A stretch of DNA of 17,836 nt from an uncultured Dialister sp. (GTDB lineage Bacteria; Bacillota; Negativicutes; Veillonellales; Dialisteraceae): contig URIB01000021.1 of assembly GCA_900547785.1 (NCBI GenBank), positions 1 to 17,836 on the forward strand. Reading direction: 5' to 3'. This document shows, piece by piece, positions 1 through 6,941 of this stretch. A model generated the notes under the pieces. That model made no database searches. It was given only the letters and a program-made list of their open reading frames with translations, and had not been told where the DNA came from. Positions within the stretch are counted from its first letter, which is position 1; each line of letters starts with the position of its first letter. The position numbers and the translations under genes are program-made.

Positions 1-241
1 ATTTGATACCGAAGCCGATCGCCATCATGACGCCCATTTCGTCATTGAATCCCGTATTCGGGAAGTTCGCCATAATACAACCGAATGCAATCGGGAGCAA
101 AAGCAAAGGTTCATATTCTTTGGCAATTGCCAAGTAAAGCAGGACTACGCCTACCAAAATCATGACACAGTTTTCCCAGGTCAGATTGGAAAATCCCGAA
201 TCTGTCCATACGGAAACCAGCGCTCTCATAAATCCATCCAT
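1..241 (-). CDS. Na+-transporting carboxylic-acid decarboxylase beta subunit, OadB/MmdB/GcdB family (N-terminal part only)
   Basis: The first 80 residues of a gene that leaves the window at the left edge. The family is the integral membrane subunit of biotin-dependent decarboxylases (oxaloacetate, methylmalonyl-CoA, glutaconyl-CoA); it releases CO2 from carboxybiotin and exports Na+. Visible family features are the N-terminal SGFSNLTWENCVMI stretch, a first membrane helix (MILVGVVLLYLAIA), the YEPLLLLPIAFGCIMANFP motif and the GFNDEMGVM segment. The ATG at 241 follows an AGGAGGT site by about five bases. It lies 38 bases after the 41-residue OadG-like gene, in one apparent operon with the DASS carrier. 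The substrate cannot be told from this fragment; methylmalonyl-CoA is a guess from the carrier context. No alpha or biotin-carrier subunit lies in the visible part. Confidence 0.88.
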   Translation of the reverse strand, partial: MDGFMRALVSVWTDSGFSNLTWENCVMILVGVVLLYLAIAKEYEPLLLLPIAFGCIMANFPNTGFNDEMGVMMAIGFGIK

Positions 242-279
242 TGATTTACCTCCTGTAAGCGGATACTATCTGAAATTCA

Positions 280-405
280 TTATTTCTTTTTCTTCGTCGG
301 ATCCACTACGTGAATCAGCTGGATGACGAAAGCTAAGAAAACAAGAACGGCGAATACAATCACCATGTTGGTGAGGCAAATAGAAAGTGGTCCCGGAGTT
401 TCCAT
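280..405 (-). CDS. 41-residue single-helix protein, OadG/MmdE-like small decarboxylase subunit
   Basis: A complete small gene of 41 codons plus TAA. The product starts METPGPLSICL, has one hydrophobic helix (about residues 12-33) and ends in DPTKKKK, predicting an outside N terminus and a cytosolic lysine tail. A ribosome binding site AAGGTGG sits nine bases before the ATG. It directly precedes the OadB-type gene and follows the DASS carrier by 106 bases. Position and single-helix form fit the OadG family (gamma/delta subunits, or the short epsilon subunit of Veillonella methylmalonyl-CoA decarboxylase), which anchors and stabilises the complex. It is shorter than usual and lacks the long Pro/Ala-rich tail and the His-rich Zn site of classical OadG. 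Assignment rests mostly on context. Confidence 0.68.
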   Translation of the reverse strand: METPGPLSICLTNMVIVFAVLVFLAFVIQLIHVVDPTKKKK

Positions 406-511
406 AAATACATTCCACCTTTCATAAAAAATTCGTCTGATTCATTGACTGCATAACATATTTTCCGTCAGATACAGAAAACATGTTTGATTTCCTTCGT
501 TTCCGTCCGTT

Positions 512-1801
512 TTAGAACGGCCAGAACATGGGAATGATAACAACGCTGGCAACCAGCGAGATGATACACATCGGTACGCCCACTTTGGCATAGTCGTTGA
601 AAGAGAATCCGCCCGGTCCGAGTACGAGTGTATTCGGCGGTGTCGCCATCGGGGTTGCGAATGCCATGGATGCGGCGATGCCGAGCGACATAAGTACCGG
701 TTTCGGATCGGCGCCTATAGACTGGGCGATGGAAATGCCGATCGGTGCGAGAAGCGCCGCCGATGCGGTGTTCGACATGAACTGGGTCAGCACATTGGAA
801 ATCAGGAATAGAACCGCGCAAAGCACATAGGGATTCGGATTTTCTCCCATAGCATTCACTACGGTGTCGGCAATCATTTTGCCCGCTCCCGTTTTTTCCA
901 TAGCGGTTGCTACGGAAAGCATGCCGGCAAAAAGGAAAATGGTAACCCAGTCAATCCCTGCATAGGCCTCTTTTTCTTTCAGACAGCCTGTGATGACGCA
1001 GAGGATAGCCCCTGTAACGGCTGCGGTATGAAGCGGTAATGTTTTAAGTCCGAGCGCCATGCACGCTACAACACCTAACAGAATGAGCCCGGAAATCCAC
1101 ATTTTCGCTTTGCTCTTCGGAGCTCCGTCATCACTTGCGCCCGCCTCTTCCGCTGCCGCTTTGACAGCTTCTTCGTCCATATCGCCCGCCATTTTGGCAG
1201 GAATAAAATGACGGCCTACAAACAGTGTGTAGAGTACGATGATAATGGAGAGAGGAACACCGATATACGCAAATTCGAAGAATCCGAATGTCGGAAGTCC
1301 TGCCGCCGCCAACGCGCCGGTAACGATAACGTTTGGCGGTGTGCCGATCATGGTGATCGTGCCGCCTACGTTAGCCGCAATAGCCAAGGGCATCAATTCT
1401 TTCGAGGGAGCGATTTTAGCCGCCTGGCAAATCCCGATGATAACCGGCATGAGGCAGGCAACCGTTCCTGTATTGGATGACACGGCGGACAACGCGATCG
1501 TAACAAGCATGATAGCTGCCATCAGCGGAATTTCATTGGTACCCGCTTTTTTTACAACAGCAATGCCGATCGCTTCGGCAAGACCGGTCTTAAACATAGC
1601 GGCGCCGATAACGAACATACCGCCGAAGAGTACGACGGTGGAGTTAGATAAGCCGGCATACACCTGTTTGGACGGAAGTACACCGAGGATTCCCAAAGCC
1701 GTACAAGCCGCCATCGCGGTAACCGCCAGAGGAATCAATTCTGTAACGAACAGGAATGCCGCTACAGCGAGGACACACAGCGTAATAATAGCTGGATCCA
1801 T
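512..1801 (-). CDS. DASS/SLC13-family anion (probably dicarboxylate) transporter
   Basis: A 429-residue multi-pass protein of the divalent anion:Na+ symporter family. Two inverted-repeat halves each carry the substrate/Na+ loop signature: SNTGT at residues 109-113 and SNTAS at 343-347. Each is followed by a TPPN motif (154-157 and 387-390), as in VcINDY-type carriers. A hydrophilic acidic loop of about 35 residues (about 200-233) separates the halves. The ATG at 1801 (MDPAIITL) is preferred over an in-frame ATG 54 bases upstream because AAGGTG stands seven bases before it and the extra 18 residues are basic and unlike the family. It is first in the unit leading to the OadG-like and OadB genes, so it may import the dicarboxylate whose CoA derivative is decarboxylated. 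Substrate (succinate, malate, other) is inference. Confidence 0.9.
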   Translation of the reverse strand: MDPAIITLCVLAVAAFLFVTELIPLAVTAMAACTALGILGVLPSKQVYAGLSNSTVVLFGGMFVIGAAMFKTGLAEAIGIAVVKKAGTNEIPLMAAIMLVTIALSAVSSNTGTVACLMPVIIGICQAAKIAPSKELMPLAIAANVGGTITMIGTPPNVIVTGALAAAGLPTFGFFEFAYIGVPLSIIIVLYTLFVGRHFIPAKMAGDMDEEAVKAAAEEAGASDDGAPKSKAKMWISGLILLGVVACMALGLKTLPLHTAAVTGAILCVITGCLKEKEAYAGIDWVTIFLFAGMLSVATAMEKTGAGKMIADTVVNAMGENPNPYVLCAVLFLISNVLTQFMSNTASAALLAPIGISIAQSIGADPKPVLMSLGIAASMAFATPMATPPNTLVLGPGGFSFNDYAKVGVPMCIISLVASVVIIPMFWPF

Positions 1802-2027
1802 AATTTTCACCTTCCTTTTCTTACTTGTGATTTTCTTTCGGGTAAAGAGCATCACCGTCTTTTGTGAAAGTCACGGATTCATACATCTTCGTAAAATAAA
1901 ATAAAGGCTGTTTACTTTATGAACCGCTCATGACAACACTATCCCTTTTTCTGATTCCTCCTTTCCCACAGCTTCGGGTAAAAGCCTGTCAGATTCCCGG
2001 AGCTTATTTTCCTTTCAATAAGCATCA
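1802..2027 (-). promoter_or_regulatory. Long structured 5' leader of the DASS carrier operon
   Basis: About 226 bases separate the predicted transcription start from the carrier's ATG. Near its 5' end, on the minus strand, lie a perfect 7-bp hairpin (GCTTATT/AATAAGC) and then a nested element: TCTGA...TCAGA encloses CAG(G)CTT...AAGCTG with one bulged base. A purine-rich GGAAAGGAGG lies inside the outer arm. Further down is a 21-codon frame (1886 to 1821) with a poor ribosome site. I could not match it to TPP, FMN, cobalamin, SAM, glycine, lysine, T-box or fluoride consensus elements. It could be a cis-regulatory RNA or simply a long leader. Confidence 0.4.
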
Positions 2028-2033
2028 GTTGTC

Positions 2034-2062
2034 ATTTTAGACGAAATATTATGATTTTTCAA
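2034..2062 (-). promoter_or_regulatory. Sigma-70/A-type promoter for the DASS-OadG-OadB operon
   Basis: On the minus strand TTGAAA (2062-2057), a 17-base spacer and TAAAAT (2039-2034). Start of transcription is predicted near 2027. It is the best-matching promoter in the AT-rich gap and gives the long leader described separately. Confidence 0.6.
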
Positions 2063-2103
2063 GATTTTAGACATTTTTTCACTTTTTATTACATATTTTC
2101 TTG

Positions 2104-2163
2104 CATAGTATTCTATATTCTCATATTATCTTTTATTATCTCTCATTTACATAGTATTCTATG
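2104..2163 (-). promoter_or_regulatory. Tandem dyad sites upstream of the carrier promoter (putative operator pair)
   Basis: The 13-mer CATAGTATTCTAT occurs at 2104-2116 and again at 2150-2162, 46 bases apart (start to start). The second copy extends to a perfect CATAG-TATT-CTATG dyad; the first has A instead of the final G. Centres lie about 83 and 130 bases upstream of the predicted start, positions typical of activator binding. A dimeric DNA-binding protein is likely, but which one cannot be told. Confidence 0.5.
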
Positions 2164-2491
2164 TTTGTATTATCAATTAGACACCGGAGAAAACGTTTTT
2201 AATTCCTTTAAACAGCCGCTTTTTACAAATTAATTTTTTATTTCTTTTTATAAATGAGAACGCTGTTCATATTTGTTATGAAAATTTTTCTTAGCTTTTT
2301 ATTAAATATTCGTTATAATAAAAAATATTCGCATATGATATAGAAAATATTTATAGATTTGAATTTCTCTTTTCTTCTCCATTTATCTCTATTTATCTTC
2401 CAAAAAGAGTGTCTTTCATTTTTTATCGCTTTTCTCTTTATTTTTCACCTCCTTTCTTTGCCTTTTTCATCGGATTGGCGCCCGAACAATC
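2164..2491. other. AT-rich intergenic region, no gene seen
   Basis: Very AT-rich, with runs of T and A and no frame having codon structure. Visible elements are a perfect AAAACGTTTT palindrome at 2190-2199, a GAACGCTGTTC dyad near 2257, and an orphan AAGGAGGTG on the minus strand near 2450-2460. The latter is followed only by an 8-codon frame, perhaps the remnant of a lost gene. Confidence 0.5.
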
Positions 2492-2522
2492 AAAAACCGC
2501 CACAGCTGTTTTGCCATGACGG
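2492..2522 (-). terminator. Intrinsic terminator of the three-gene membrane-protein operon
   Basis: On the minus strand a 10-bp stem, CCGTCATGGC with GCTGTGGCGG (three G-U pairs), closes the 6-base loop AAAACA and is followed by TTTTT. It starts 21 bases after the stop of the PH-like gene. Confidence 0.75.
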
Positions 2523-2543
2523 AATGATTCTTTCTTCTGTTAT

Positions 2544-3311
2544 TTACTTTTCATTTCCCTGCTTATCTTCACGGAATCCCTCTTTTTCTTTGATATCTTC
2601 CAAGGTAACTTCATAGTCTTTTCCGCCCATCTCCGTACCTTCCTGGCGGAGCTGCTCGATGCCCTCCTCAAACGTCATATCCTTTGCTTTTTCCGTTTCT
2701 TTCATTTTTTTCAGAAGCTCCGGTGAAAGTTTTCCGGAAGCAATCAGTTTCTCTCTCATTCCCTGGTACATATAGGCAATAACTTCTTCTTGAGGAATCC
2801 CTACCCTGTCGGGAATACGGAGAGAGCATTCATGCCAGAACGCCGCTGAACCGGTCATCATAATACGTCCGATTTTTTCCAGCTCGCCGATATCGAAAAG
2901 GAGCGACCAGATTTCCCGGTTATCCAGATGGTTATACATATGGTACGTATATCTGTAGGTCGCCGGCTTCATGAGCTGGTTTTTGAAATGGTGGACTCCG
3001 AAAATTTTATCATACGGAATATGGAGTTCTTTTTTCTTGAAAATGCTCTTTTTTACGATTTCCATTTCATTTTCTTTCAGTGTATACACGCACTTGGACG
3101 TAATGATATGAATTAAAAAGAGCAGCAGCATAAGACATATGATGACCCCTTGCAGGGGAAATACGCCATAGGTGGTATAAATCCACGCCAGACGGGCGGC
3201 ATATCCGGCAAGAGCAATAAACCCGAGTCCGGAAATCATCAGATATTTCTTACACGGAACGGAGGTGTCCGTAAAATTTCGTCCGCTTATTTTTTCTTTT
3301 TTTGCTGTCAT
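2544..3311 (-). CDS. Membrane protein with two N-terminal helices and a PH-like domain, unknown function
   Basis: A 255-residue protein. A basic start (MTAKKEK) is followed by two hydrophobic helices, about residues 24-45 and 49-70. Next comes a beta-rich segment (about 74-110) with the pattern YTLKENEMEIVKKSIF then IPYDKI, which resembles bacterial PH-like (bPH/YdbS-type) domains on the cytosolic side. The last 90 residues are charged and helical, rich in Glu and Lys. The ATG at 3311 is chosen because AAGGAG lies six bases before it; an in-frame GTG at 3329 has no such site. It is the last gene of a three-gene operon, 28 bases after the Pr6Pr-like gene. No catalytic motif is seen. Function unknown; a membrane-scaffold or envelope role is only a guess. 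Confidence 0.75.
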   Translation of the reverse strand: MTAKKEKISGRNFTDTSVPCKKYLMISGLGFIALAGYAARLAWIYTTYGVFPLQGVIICLMLLLFLIHIITSKCVYTLKENEMEIVKKSIFKKKELHIPYDKIFGVHHFKNQLMKPATYRYTYHMYNHLDNREIWSLLFDIGELEKIGRIMMTGSAAFWHECSLRIPDRVGIPQEEVIAYMYQGMREKLIASGKLSPELLKKMKETEKAKDMTFEEGIEQLRQEGTEMGGKDYEVTLEDIKEKEGFREDKQGNEK

Positions 3312-3339
3312 AAAAAACTCCTTATCCACTCACCGGAGA

Positions 3340-4014
3340 TTATCCGTTGTATGTCCACGCCTGTGGCGGGATTCCTAATTGCCAAAGTCCTTCTCCCAGG
3401 AAATAAAGTCCGATGCCTATCATAAAAAATTGGAAACCCACTTTGAGACACCCCTTGGCAATGGTCATGAAATCATTGGTCCGGGGATCCATAAAAGTAT
3501 ACGGGTACAATTGGGAACGGCCACGGGTAACGATCGTAATCCAGGCGCGCCAGTATACAAAAACCACATACAGCGCCGGGTAAATCATCCATAAAAAGAC
3601 GATATACCGGTGAAGCTCCGTTTTATCCACAAAAAAAATATAATCCACTGTCATCAACACGGGAATAAAGTAGTGGAAAATGTAGTTATAAAAAGAAAAA
3701 TGCTCATAACTGATATCATTCAGGCGGTGCGTTTTAATGGCCCCCGGCCGCACAATGATATGATACATCACCGACAATGTGACAAGACCGGCAGCCACGA
3801 TATAGCGGCAGTCCGCCGTATAGAGATACGGAACGTCCGCCTTGAATAAAGTCATCGCCAACCATACGAAAAAAAGCGTGAATGTAGAGAATGTATAGTA
3901 CTGGATACGGGACCAAAAAACAAAAGGCGTGAGAATCCCGTGTTTCATCAATAAAACAAGACCGACGGAAAGTAAAATAAATACCGCCCACCGGTACAGC
4001 AATGCGATTTCCAT
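3340..4014 (-). CDS. Pr6Pr-like six-helix membrane protein
   Basis: A 224-residue hydrophobic protein with about six membrane helices. It resembles the bacterial Pr6Pr family (related to eukaryotic FAR-17a/AIG1 proteins): aromatic YYTFSTFTLFFVW in helix 2, VMYHIIVRPG in helix 3, a central HYFIPVLMTVDYIFF, then YPALYVVFVYWRA and YPYTFMD near the end. Eukaryotic AIG1/ADTRP relatives are threonine hydrolases of fatty-acid esters (a Thr and a His), but I cannot assign such residues here with confidence. The start follows GGTAGGAG by five bases. It is the middle gene of the operon, 45 bases after the small coiled-coil gene. The family call is from pattern recognition; the function is unknown. Confidence 0.68.
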   Translation of the reverse strand: MEIALLYRWAVFILLSVGLVLLMKHGILTPFVFWSRIQYYTFSTFTLFFVWLAMTLFKADVPYLYTADCRYIVAAGLVTLSVMYHIIVRPGAIKTHRLNDISYEHFSFYNYIFHYFIPVLMTVDYIFFVDKTELHRYIVFLWMIYPALYVVFVYWRAWITIVTRGRSQLYPYTFMDPRTNDFMTIAKGCLKVGFQFFMIGIGLYFLGEGLWQLGIPPQAWTYNG

Positions 4015-4059
4015 AAAAACTCCTACCGGGAATTTATCCTTTACAAAGGAAATCCCCTG

Positions 4060-4323
4060 TTATTTATTCTTCTGCTTATGTTTTTTATTCTGCTTCCTCC
4101 GTGCTTCCGCACGAATCTGCCGGATCTGCTCTTTCTCTCTGATTCTCGCTTCCGCCTCTTCCAGACGGGCTTTTTTCAGATTGTTATTATAAATATTGAT
4201 AACCAGACAGATAAGAATCAGAACGGCAATCGCTCCGCTCCTTATTGTCAGTCCGTTGTTCAGTATATTCCATACCGCAAAAACAACGGCTACACCGAAC
4301 AGCAATCCTTGGGCACGTGACAT
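4060..4323 (-). CDS. Small two-helix membrane protein with basic coiled-coil tail, hypothetical
   Basis: 87 residues. Two hydrophobic helices (about 6-24 and 28-46) are followed by a highly charged helical tail (about 49-87) with an EEAEARIREKEQIRQIRAEA coiled-coil-like stretch and a lysine/asparagine-rich end. Both termini would be cytosolic. GAAGGAG stands seven bases before the ATG. It is the first gene of the operon with the Pr6Pr-like and PH-like proteins. I do not recognise a named family; it may be an adaptor or assembly factor for its neighbours, but nothing in the sequence proves this. Confidence 0.7.
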   Translation of the reverse strand: MSRAQGLLFGVAVVFAVWNILNNGLTIRSGAIAVLILICLVINIYNNNLKKARLEEAEARIREKEQIRQIRAEARRKQNKKHKQKNK

Positions 4324-4357
4324 GATAAAACTCCTTCATATAAAATAGAATACAGTT

Positions 4358-4391
4358 ATTATATTATACTGTATCTTTGGTAATAGCAATC
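4358..4391 (-). promoter_or_regulatory. Probable promoter of the membrane-protein operon
   Basis: On the minus strand two overlapping TATAAT boxes (4368-4363 and 4363-4358) lie about 35-40 bases upstream of the small-protein ATG. The best -35 candidate (ATTGCT/TTGCTA near 4385-4390) is weak and 15-16 bases away, so only the -10 is convincing. Between here and the plus-strand promoter (4392-4590) I see nothing gene-like, only a CCGG-TTTCT-CCGG hairpin at 4391-4403. Confidence 0.45.
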
Positions 4392-4590
4392 CGGTTTCTC
4401 CGGAAAAGCAAAAACCTCCGATAAAGGATAGAACCATTTCTTTTAAAGACTATACAATTCCATATTTTCCGGTATTTTCGCATAACCAGTTTTTAGTTAA
4501 AATCTGTATGTAAAACTTTTATGCCTGCATTTAACTTCTTTTATTCCAAAGGGTTATAGAAAAATGTTATTTACGCATATATAAATCTCA

Positions 4591-4632
4591 TTGTAAAAAA
4601 ACATTGAACGTTGTATTATCATCGTATATACT
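4591..4632 (+). promoter_or_regulatory. Two overlapping promoters for the ArsB/NhaD-type transporter
   Basis: TTGTAA (4591-4596), 17 bases, TATTAT (4614-4619); and TTGAAC (4604-4609), 17 bases, TATACT (4627-4632). The two share DNA and would start about 13 bases apart, leaving a 5' leader of some 80-100 bases before the ATG at 4722. Each is a good match; which is used is unknown. Confidence 0.55.
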
Positions 4633-4721
4633 AACAGATAAGAATTGAACCATTCATAGATTTTTATTCATGTATTTACCTTCGAAATATTTCCTGTCCG
4701 TACTAAAAAGGAGTTGAAATA

Positions 4722-6020
4722 ATGGATGCCACCATGAGCTTTTATTTTTCTATATTTATATTTGCCTTAACTTATCTGGGAATCATGTCGGAAAAAATTC
4801 CCCGGTCGATTTGCGCTTTACTCGGAGCGGGGCTTGTCATATACAGCGGGCTTCTCACCCAGGAAACGGCGCTTCATGAGTTTATCGACTTCAATACCCT
4901 GGGACTTTTGGCAGGCATGATGATCCTCATCGGCGTCGTCAAGAAATCGGGATTTTTTGAATCTATGGCGCTTTGGGCGGTCAAAGTATCAAAAGGCCGT
5001 CCGAAAGAACTGCTCATCATTTTAGGACTGATTACGGGCTTCTGTGCTTCTTTTATGGATGCCGTTACCGCCGTTCTTTTAATCACGCCGATGACCATTT
5101 CTCTCTGCCGCCGGATTCATGTATCCCCGATTCCCACCTTGATTGCAGAAATTCTGCTTTCCAATATCGGCGGTTCCGGTACCATGGTCGGCGATCCTCC
5201 GAACGTCATGATCGGTTCTGCCACTCACCTGGCATTTAATGATTTTGCCATGCATACCGGTCCCATTGCTTTGATAAATATTGCGGCCTGTATCATTTAT
5301 CTGGAAATTATTTACGGCAAACAATTACCGAAAACGGAGATGTCCCCTGCAGAACTTGCAAAAATCAATCTGTCTTCTGTCATCACCGATTTCTCCATTC
5401 TGAAAAAGTCGGTTACCATTTTGGTTTTCACGATTTTCGGTTTCATTATCCACAACATGATCGGTATCCAATCGGCTACCATTGCTCTTACAGGCGGTGT
5501 TCTTGCCATTCTCGTCTGCAAAGTCGATCCCCATGAGATTTTCCGTGAAGTCGACTGGGACTCCTTATTCTTCTTTATCGGTCTCTTTATCGTTGTCGGA
5601 GGACTTGAAACTACAGGCGTTATCAGTACGATGGCAGCTGCAGGAATCGAAGCGGTCGGCGGAGATCCCCATGCTCTCACTTTCACCATTCTCTGGCTGT
5701 CCGGCCTTGCTTCCGCATTCGTAGACAATATTCCGTTTACGGCAACGATGATTCCCTTGATTCACCAGATGCAGGAACTTTTGGGACTGGCCAATGCCGA
5801 CTATATGTGGTGGGCTCTCTCTATCGGTGCCTGCTACGGCGGAAACGGCACTATCATCGGTGCTTCTCCGAACGTTATCGTTGCGGCGCTGGCTGCTAAA
5901 GAAGGGTACAATATCACTTTCGGACATTTCATGCTGAAATGTTTCCCCATGATGCTTGTCACCTTACTGACATCAACTGTTTACATTTACGTCCGTTACT
6001 TTGTATTCGGAACTCCTTAA
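4722..6020 (+). CDS. ArsB/NhaD-type ion transporter (IT superfamily)
   Basis: A 432-residue, roughly 11-12-helix protein of the ArsB/NhaD/P-permease group. Each half has a characteristic pore signature: FMDAVTAVLLITPMT at residues 111-125 and FVDNIPFTATMIPLI in the second half. A glycine/proline loop follows in each case: GGSGTMVGDPPNVMIG (150-165) and GGNGTIIGASPNVIV. The conserved Asp in F(M/V)D is the usual ion-binding residue in NhaD-like members. The start has AAGGAG eight bases upstream. It is monocistronic, with promoters at 4591-4632 and a terminator at 6036. Substrate is open: Na+/H+ exchange, arsenite, or an organic/inorganic anion. No arsR or arsC lies nearby, which argues against an ars operon; Na+/H+ exchange would suit the Na+ bioenergetics of the neighbours. 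Confidence 0.87.
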   Translation: MDATMSFYFSIFIFALTYLGIMSEKIPRSICALLGAGLVIYSGLLTQETALHEFIDFNTLGLLAGMMILIGVVKKSGFFESMALWAVKVSKGRPKELLIILGLITGFCASFMDAVTAVLLITPMTISLCRRIHVSPIPTLIAEILLSNIGGSGTMVGDPPNVMIGSATHLAFNDFAMHTGPIALINIAACIIYLEIIYGKQLPKTEMSPAELAKINLSSVITDFSILKKSVTILVFTIFGFIIHNMIGIQSATIALTGGVLAILVCKVDPHEIFREVDWDSLFFFIGLFIVVGGLETTGVISTMAAAGIEAVGGDPHALTFTILWLSGLASAFVDNIPFTATMIPLIHQMQELLGLANADYMWWALSIGACYGGNGTIIGASPNVIVAALAAKEGYNITFGHFMLKCFPMMLVTLLTSTVYIYVRYFVFGTP

Positions 6021-6035
6021 TAAAAAAGAAATACG

Positions 6036-6062
6036 GCTCTGCCTTACGGCAGGGCTTTTTTT
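6036..6062 (+). terminator. Intrinsic terminator of the ArsB/NhaD-type gene
   Basis: An 8-bp stem GCTCTGCC with GGCAGGGC (one G-U pair), loop TTAC, followed by seven T. It starts 15 bases after the stop codon. Confidence 0.88.
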
Positions 6063-6242
6063 ATGGTCCTTAAAGTGCCGAAAAGAAATACCTCGGAATC
6101 GCCCTTTATTTCGTTTTTAAGAAGTTTTATCTTTTCGGAAGCTCTTTATACCTTTTCGGGCAAGAATTCGCTCTTTCCCCTGTTTTCTTCATTTTCTCGT
6201 GCTTTATTTTCCTACTCGCCGGGGAGGCGGAAAAATCATCTG

Positions 6243-6251
6243 TGCTATAAT
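6243..6251 (+). promoter_or_regulatory. Extended -10 promoter of the nitroreductase gene
   Basis: TGC directly followed by TATAAT is an extended -10 element; the -35 region is poor. It would start transcription near 6258, about 58 bases before the ATG. Confidence 0.55.
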
Positions 6252-6315
6252 AAAAGTAATAATAAATATAAGCTGTTTCGTTAGGATACGGCACCATTTT
6301 CTTTAGGAGGTCACC

Positions 6316-6846
6316 ATGGACGAAATTTTCAAAAGAGGCACATGCCGCCATTTCAAAGAATTGACTCCCTTGCCGGAAGAATATCTGGACAAGCTTGTCC
6401 GGGCAGGCATGCAGGCAAGAGCTTGCGGAAACCAGGAGTCCCGGGAGTTCATCATTGTCACCAGAGAAGATTTGGTCAAAGCTCTTTCCCATAACAGTGT
6501 CGTCGCAGGGCCGGCAAGAAAAGCCGTTGCCGCTATCGTCATCGTCGGAAGACCTGACGGTATTTCTTTCCCTGAAGAATGGGCCTTTGATGCCGCAGCC
6601 GCTGCAGAAAATATTTTGATTGAAGCGGAACATCTGGGTATCGGATCCATCTGGCTCCAGGTCTATCCCTATCCCGACCGTAAAGCCCATATCTGTCATA
6701 TTTTGGATATTCCCTCGGAAAGAGAACCTTTCTGCATTATTGCCGTAGGGTATCCGGAAAAGAAACCGGTCCGCATAAACCGTTTCAACGAAAGAATCCT
6801 TTATCATGACTTGTACGGATCGCGGCCGAAGAAACAGGACGTGTAA
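6316..6846 (+). CDS. Nitroreductase-family FMN-dependent oxidoreductase
   Basis: A 176-residue protein of the small nitroreductase fold, which uses FMN and NAD(P)H to reduce nitro compounds, quinones or flavins as a homodimer. The N terminus has the basic FMN-phosphate segment (FKRGTCRHF, residues 5-13). The ACGNQESREFIIV segment (36-48) corresponds to the PSxxNxQPWxFIV FMN site, though the Pro-Trp is replaced by Glu-Ser-Arg. A central AAAAAENILIEAEHLGIGS helix is typical of the family, and the C-terminal half has IIAVGYPEKKP. The start is fixed by AGGAGGTCACC just before the ATG. It has its own promoter and converges on the ATP synthase operon across shared terminators. The physiological substrate cannot be told. 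Confidence 0.88.
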   Translation: MDEIFKRGTCRHFKELTPLPEEYLDKLVRAGMQARACGNQESREFIIVTREDLVKALSHNSVVAGPARKAVAAIVIVGRPDGISFPEEWAFDAAAAAENILIEAEHLGIGSIWLQVYPYPDRKAHICHILDIPSEREPFCIIAVGYPEKKPVRINRFNERILYHDLYGSRPKKQDV

Positions 6847-6870
6847 TCTGTTTGACCCTTTACCGCTCAA

Positions 6871-6920
6871 AAAAACGTTCTTCCTGCTGAAAAACTGATT
6901 TCATAAGGAAGAACGTTTTT
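6871..6920. terminator. Bidirectional terminator between nitroreductase and atpC
   Basis: A perfect 14-bp inverted repeat: AAAAACGTTCTTCC (6871-6884) pairs with 6907-6920 around a 22-base loop. It gives T runs at both ends, so it can stop the plus-strand nitroreductase transcript and any minus-strand read-through from atpC. Confidence 0.75.
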
Positions 6921-6941
6921 AAATCATAATCAAAGCACAAC

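Noticed and set aside
1821..1886. 21-codon frame in the carrier leader
   Set aside because: Poor ribosome site and no attenuator-like structure after it; noted under the leader only.
1239..1904. 221-codon plus-strand frame opposite the DASS carrier
   Set aside because: Shadow frame; the minus-strand product carries clear family motifs and a ribosome site.
1921..2030. Cobalamin riboswitch in the carrier leader
   Set aside because: The order of short GC stems and a CCCGAAGCTGT stretch superficially recalls it, but the B12-box and other conserved blocks are missing.
2051..2233. 60-codon plus-strand frame in the AT-rich gap
   Set aside because: Phe/Ile-rich by base composition only, no ribosome site, and it overlaps the minus-strand promoter and dyads.
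2359..2616. 85-codon plus-strand frame
   Set aside because: Runs across a minus-strand terminator into the end of a real gene; T-rich low-complexity product.
6127..6870. 247-codon minus-strand frame opposite the nitroreductase
   Set aside because: Antisense shadow; the plus-strand gene has promoter, strong ribosome site and family motifs.
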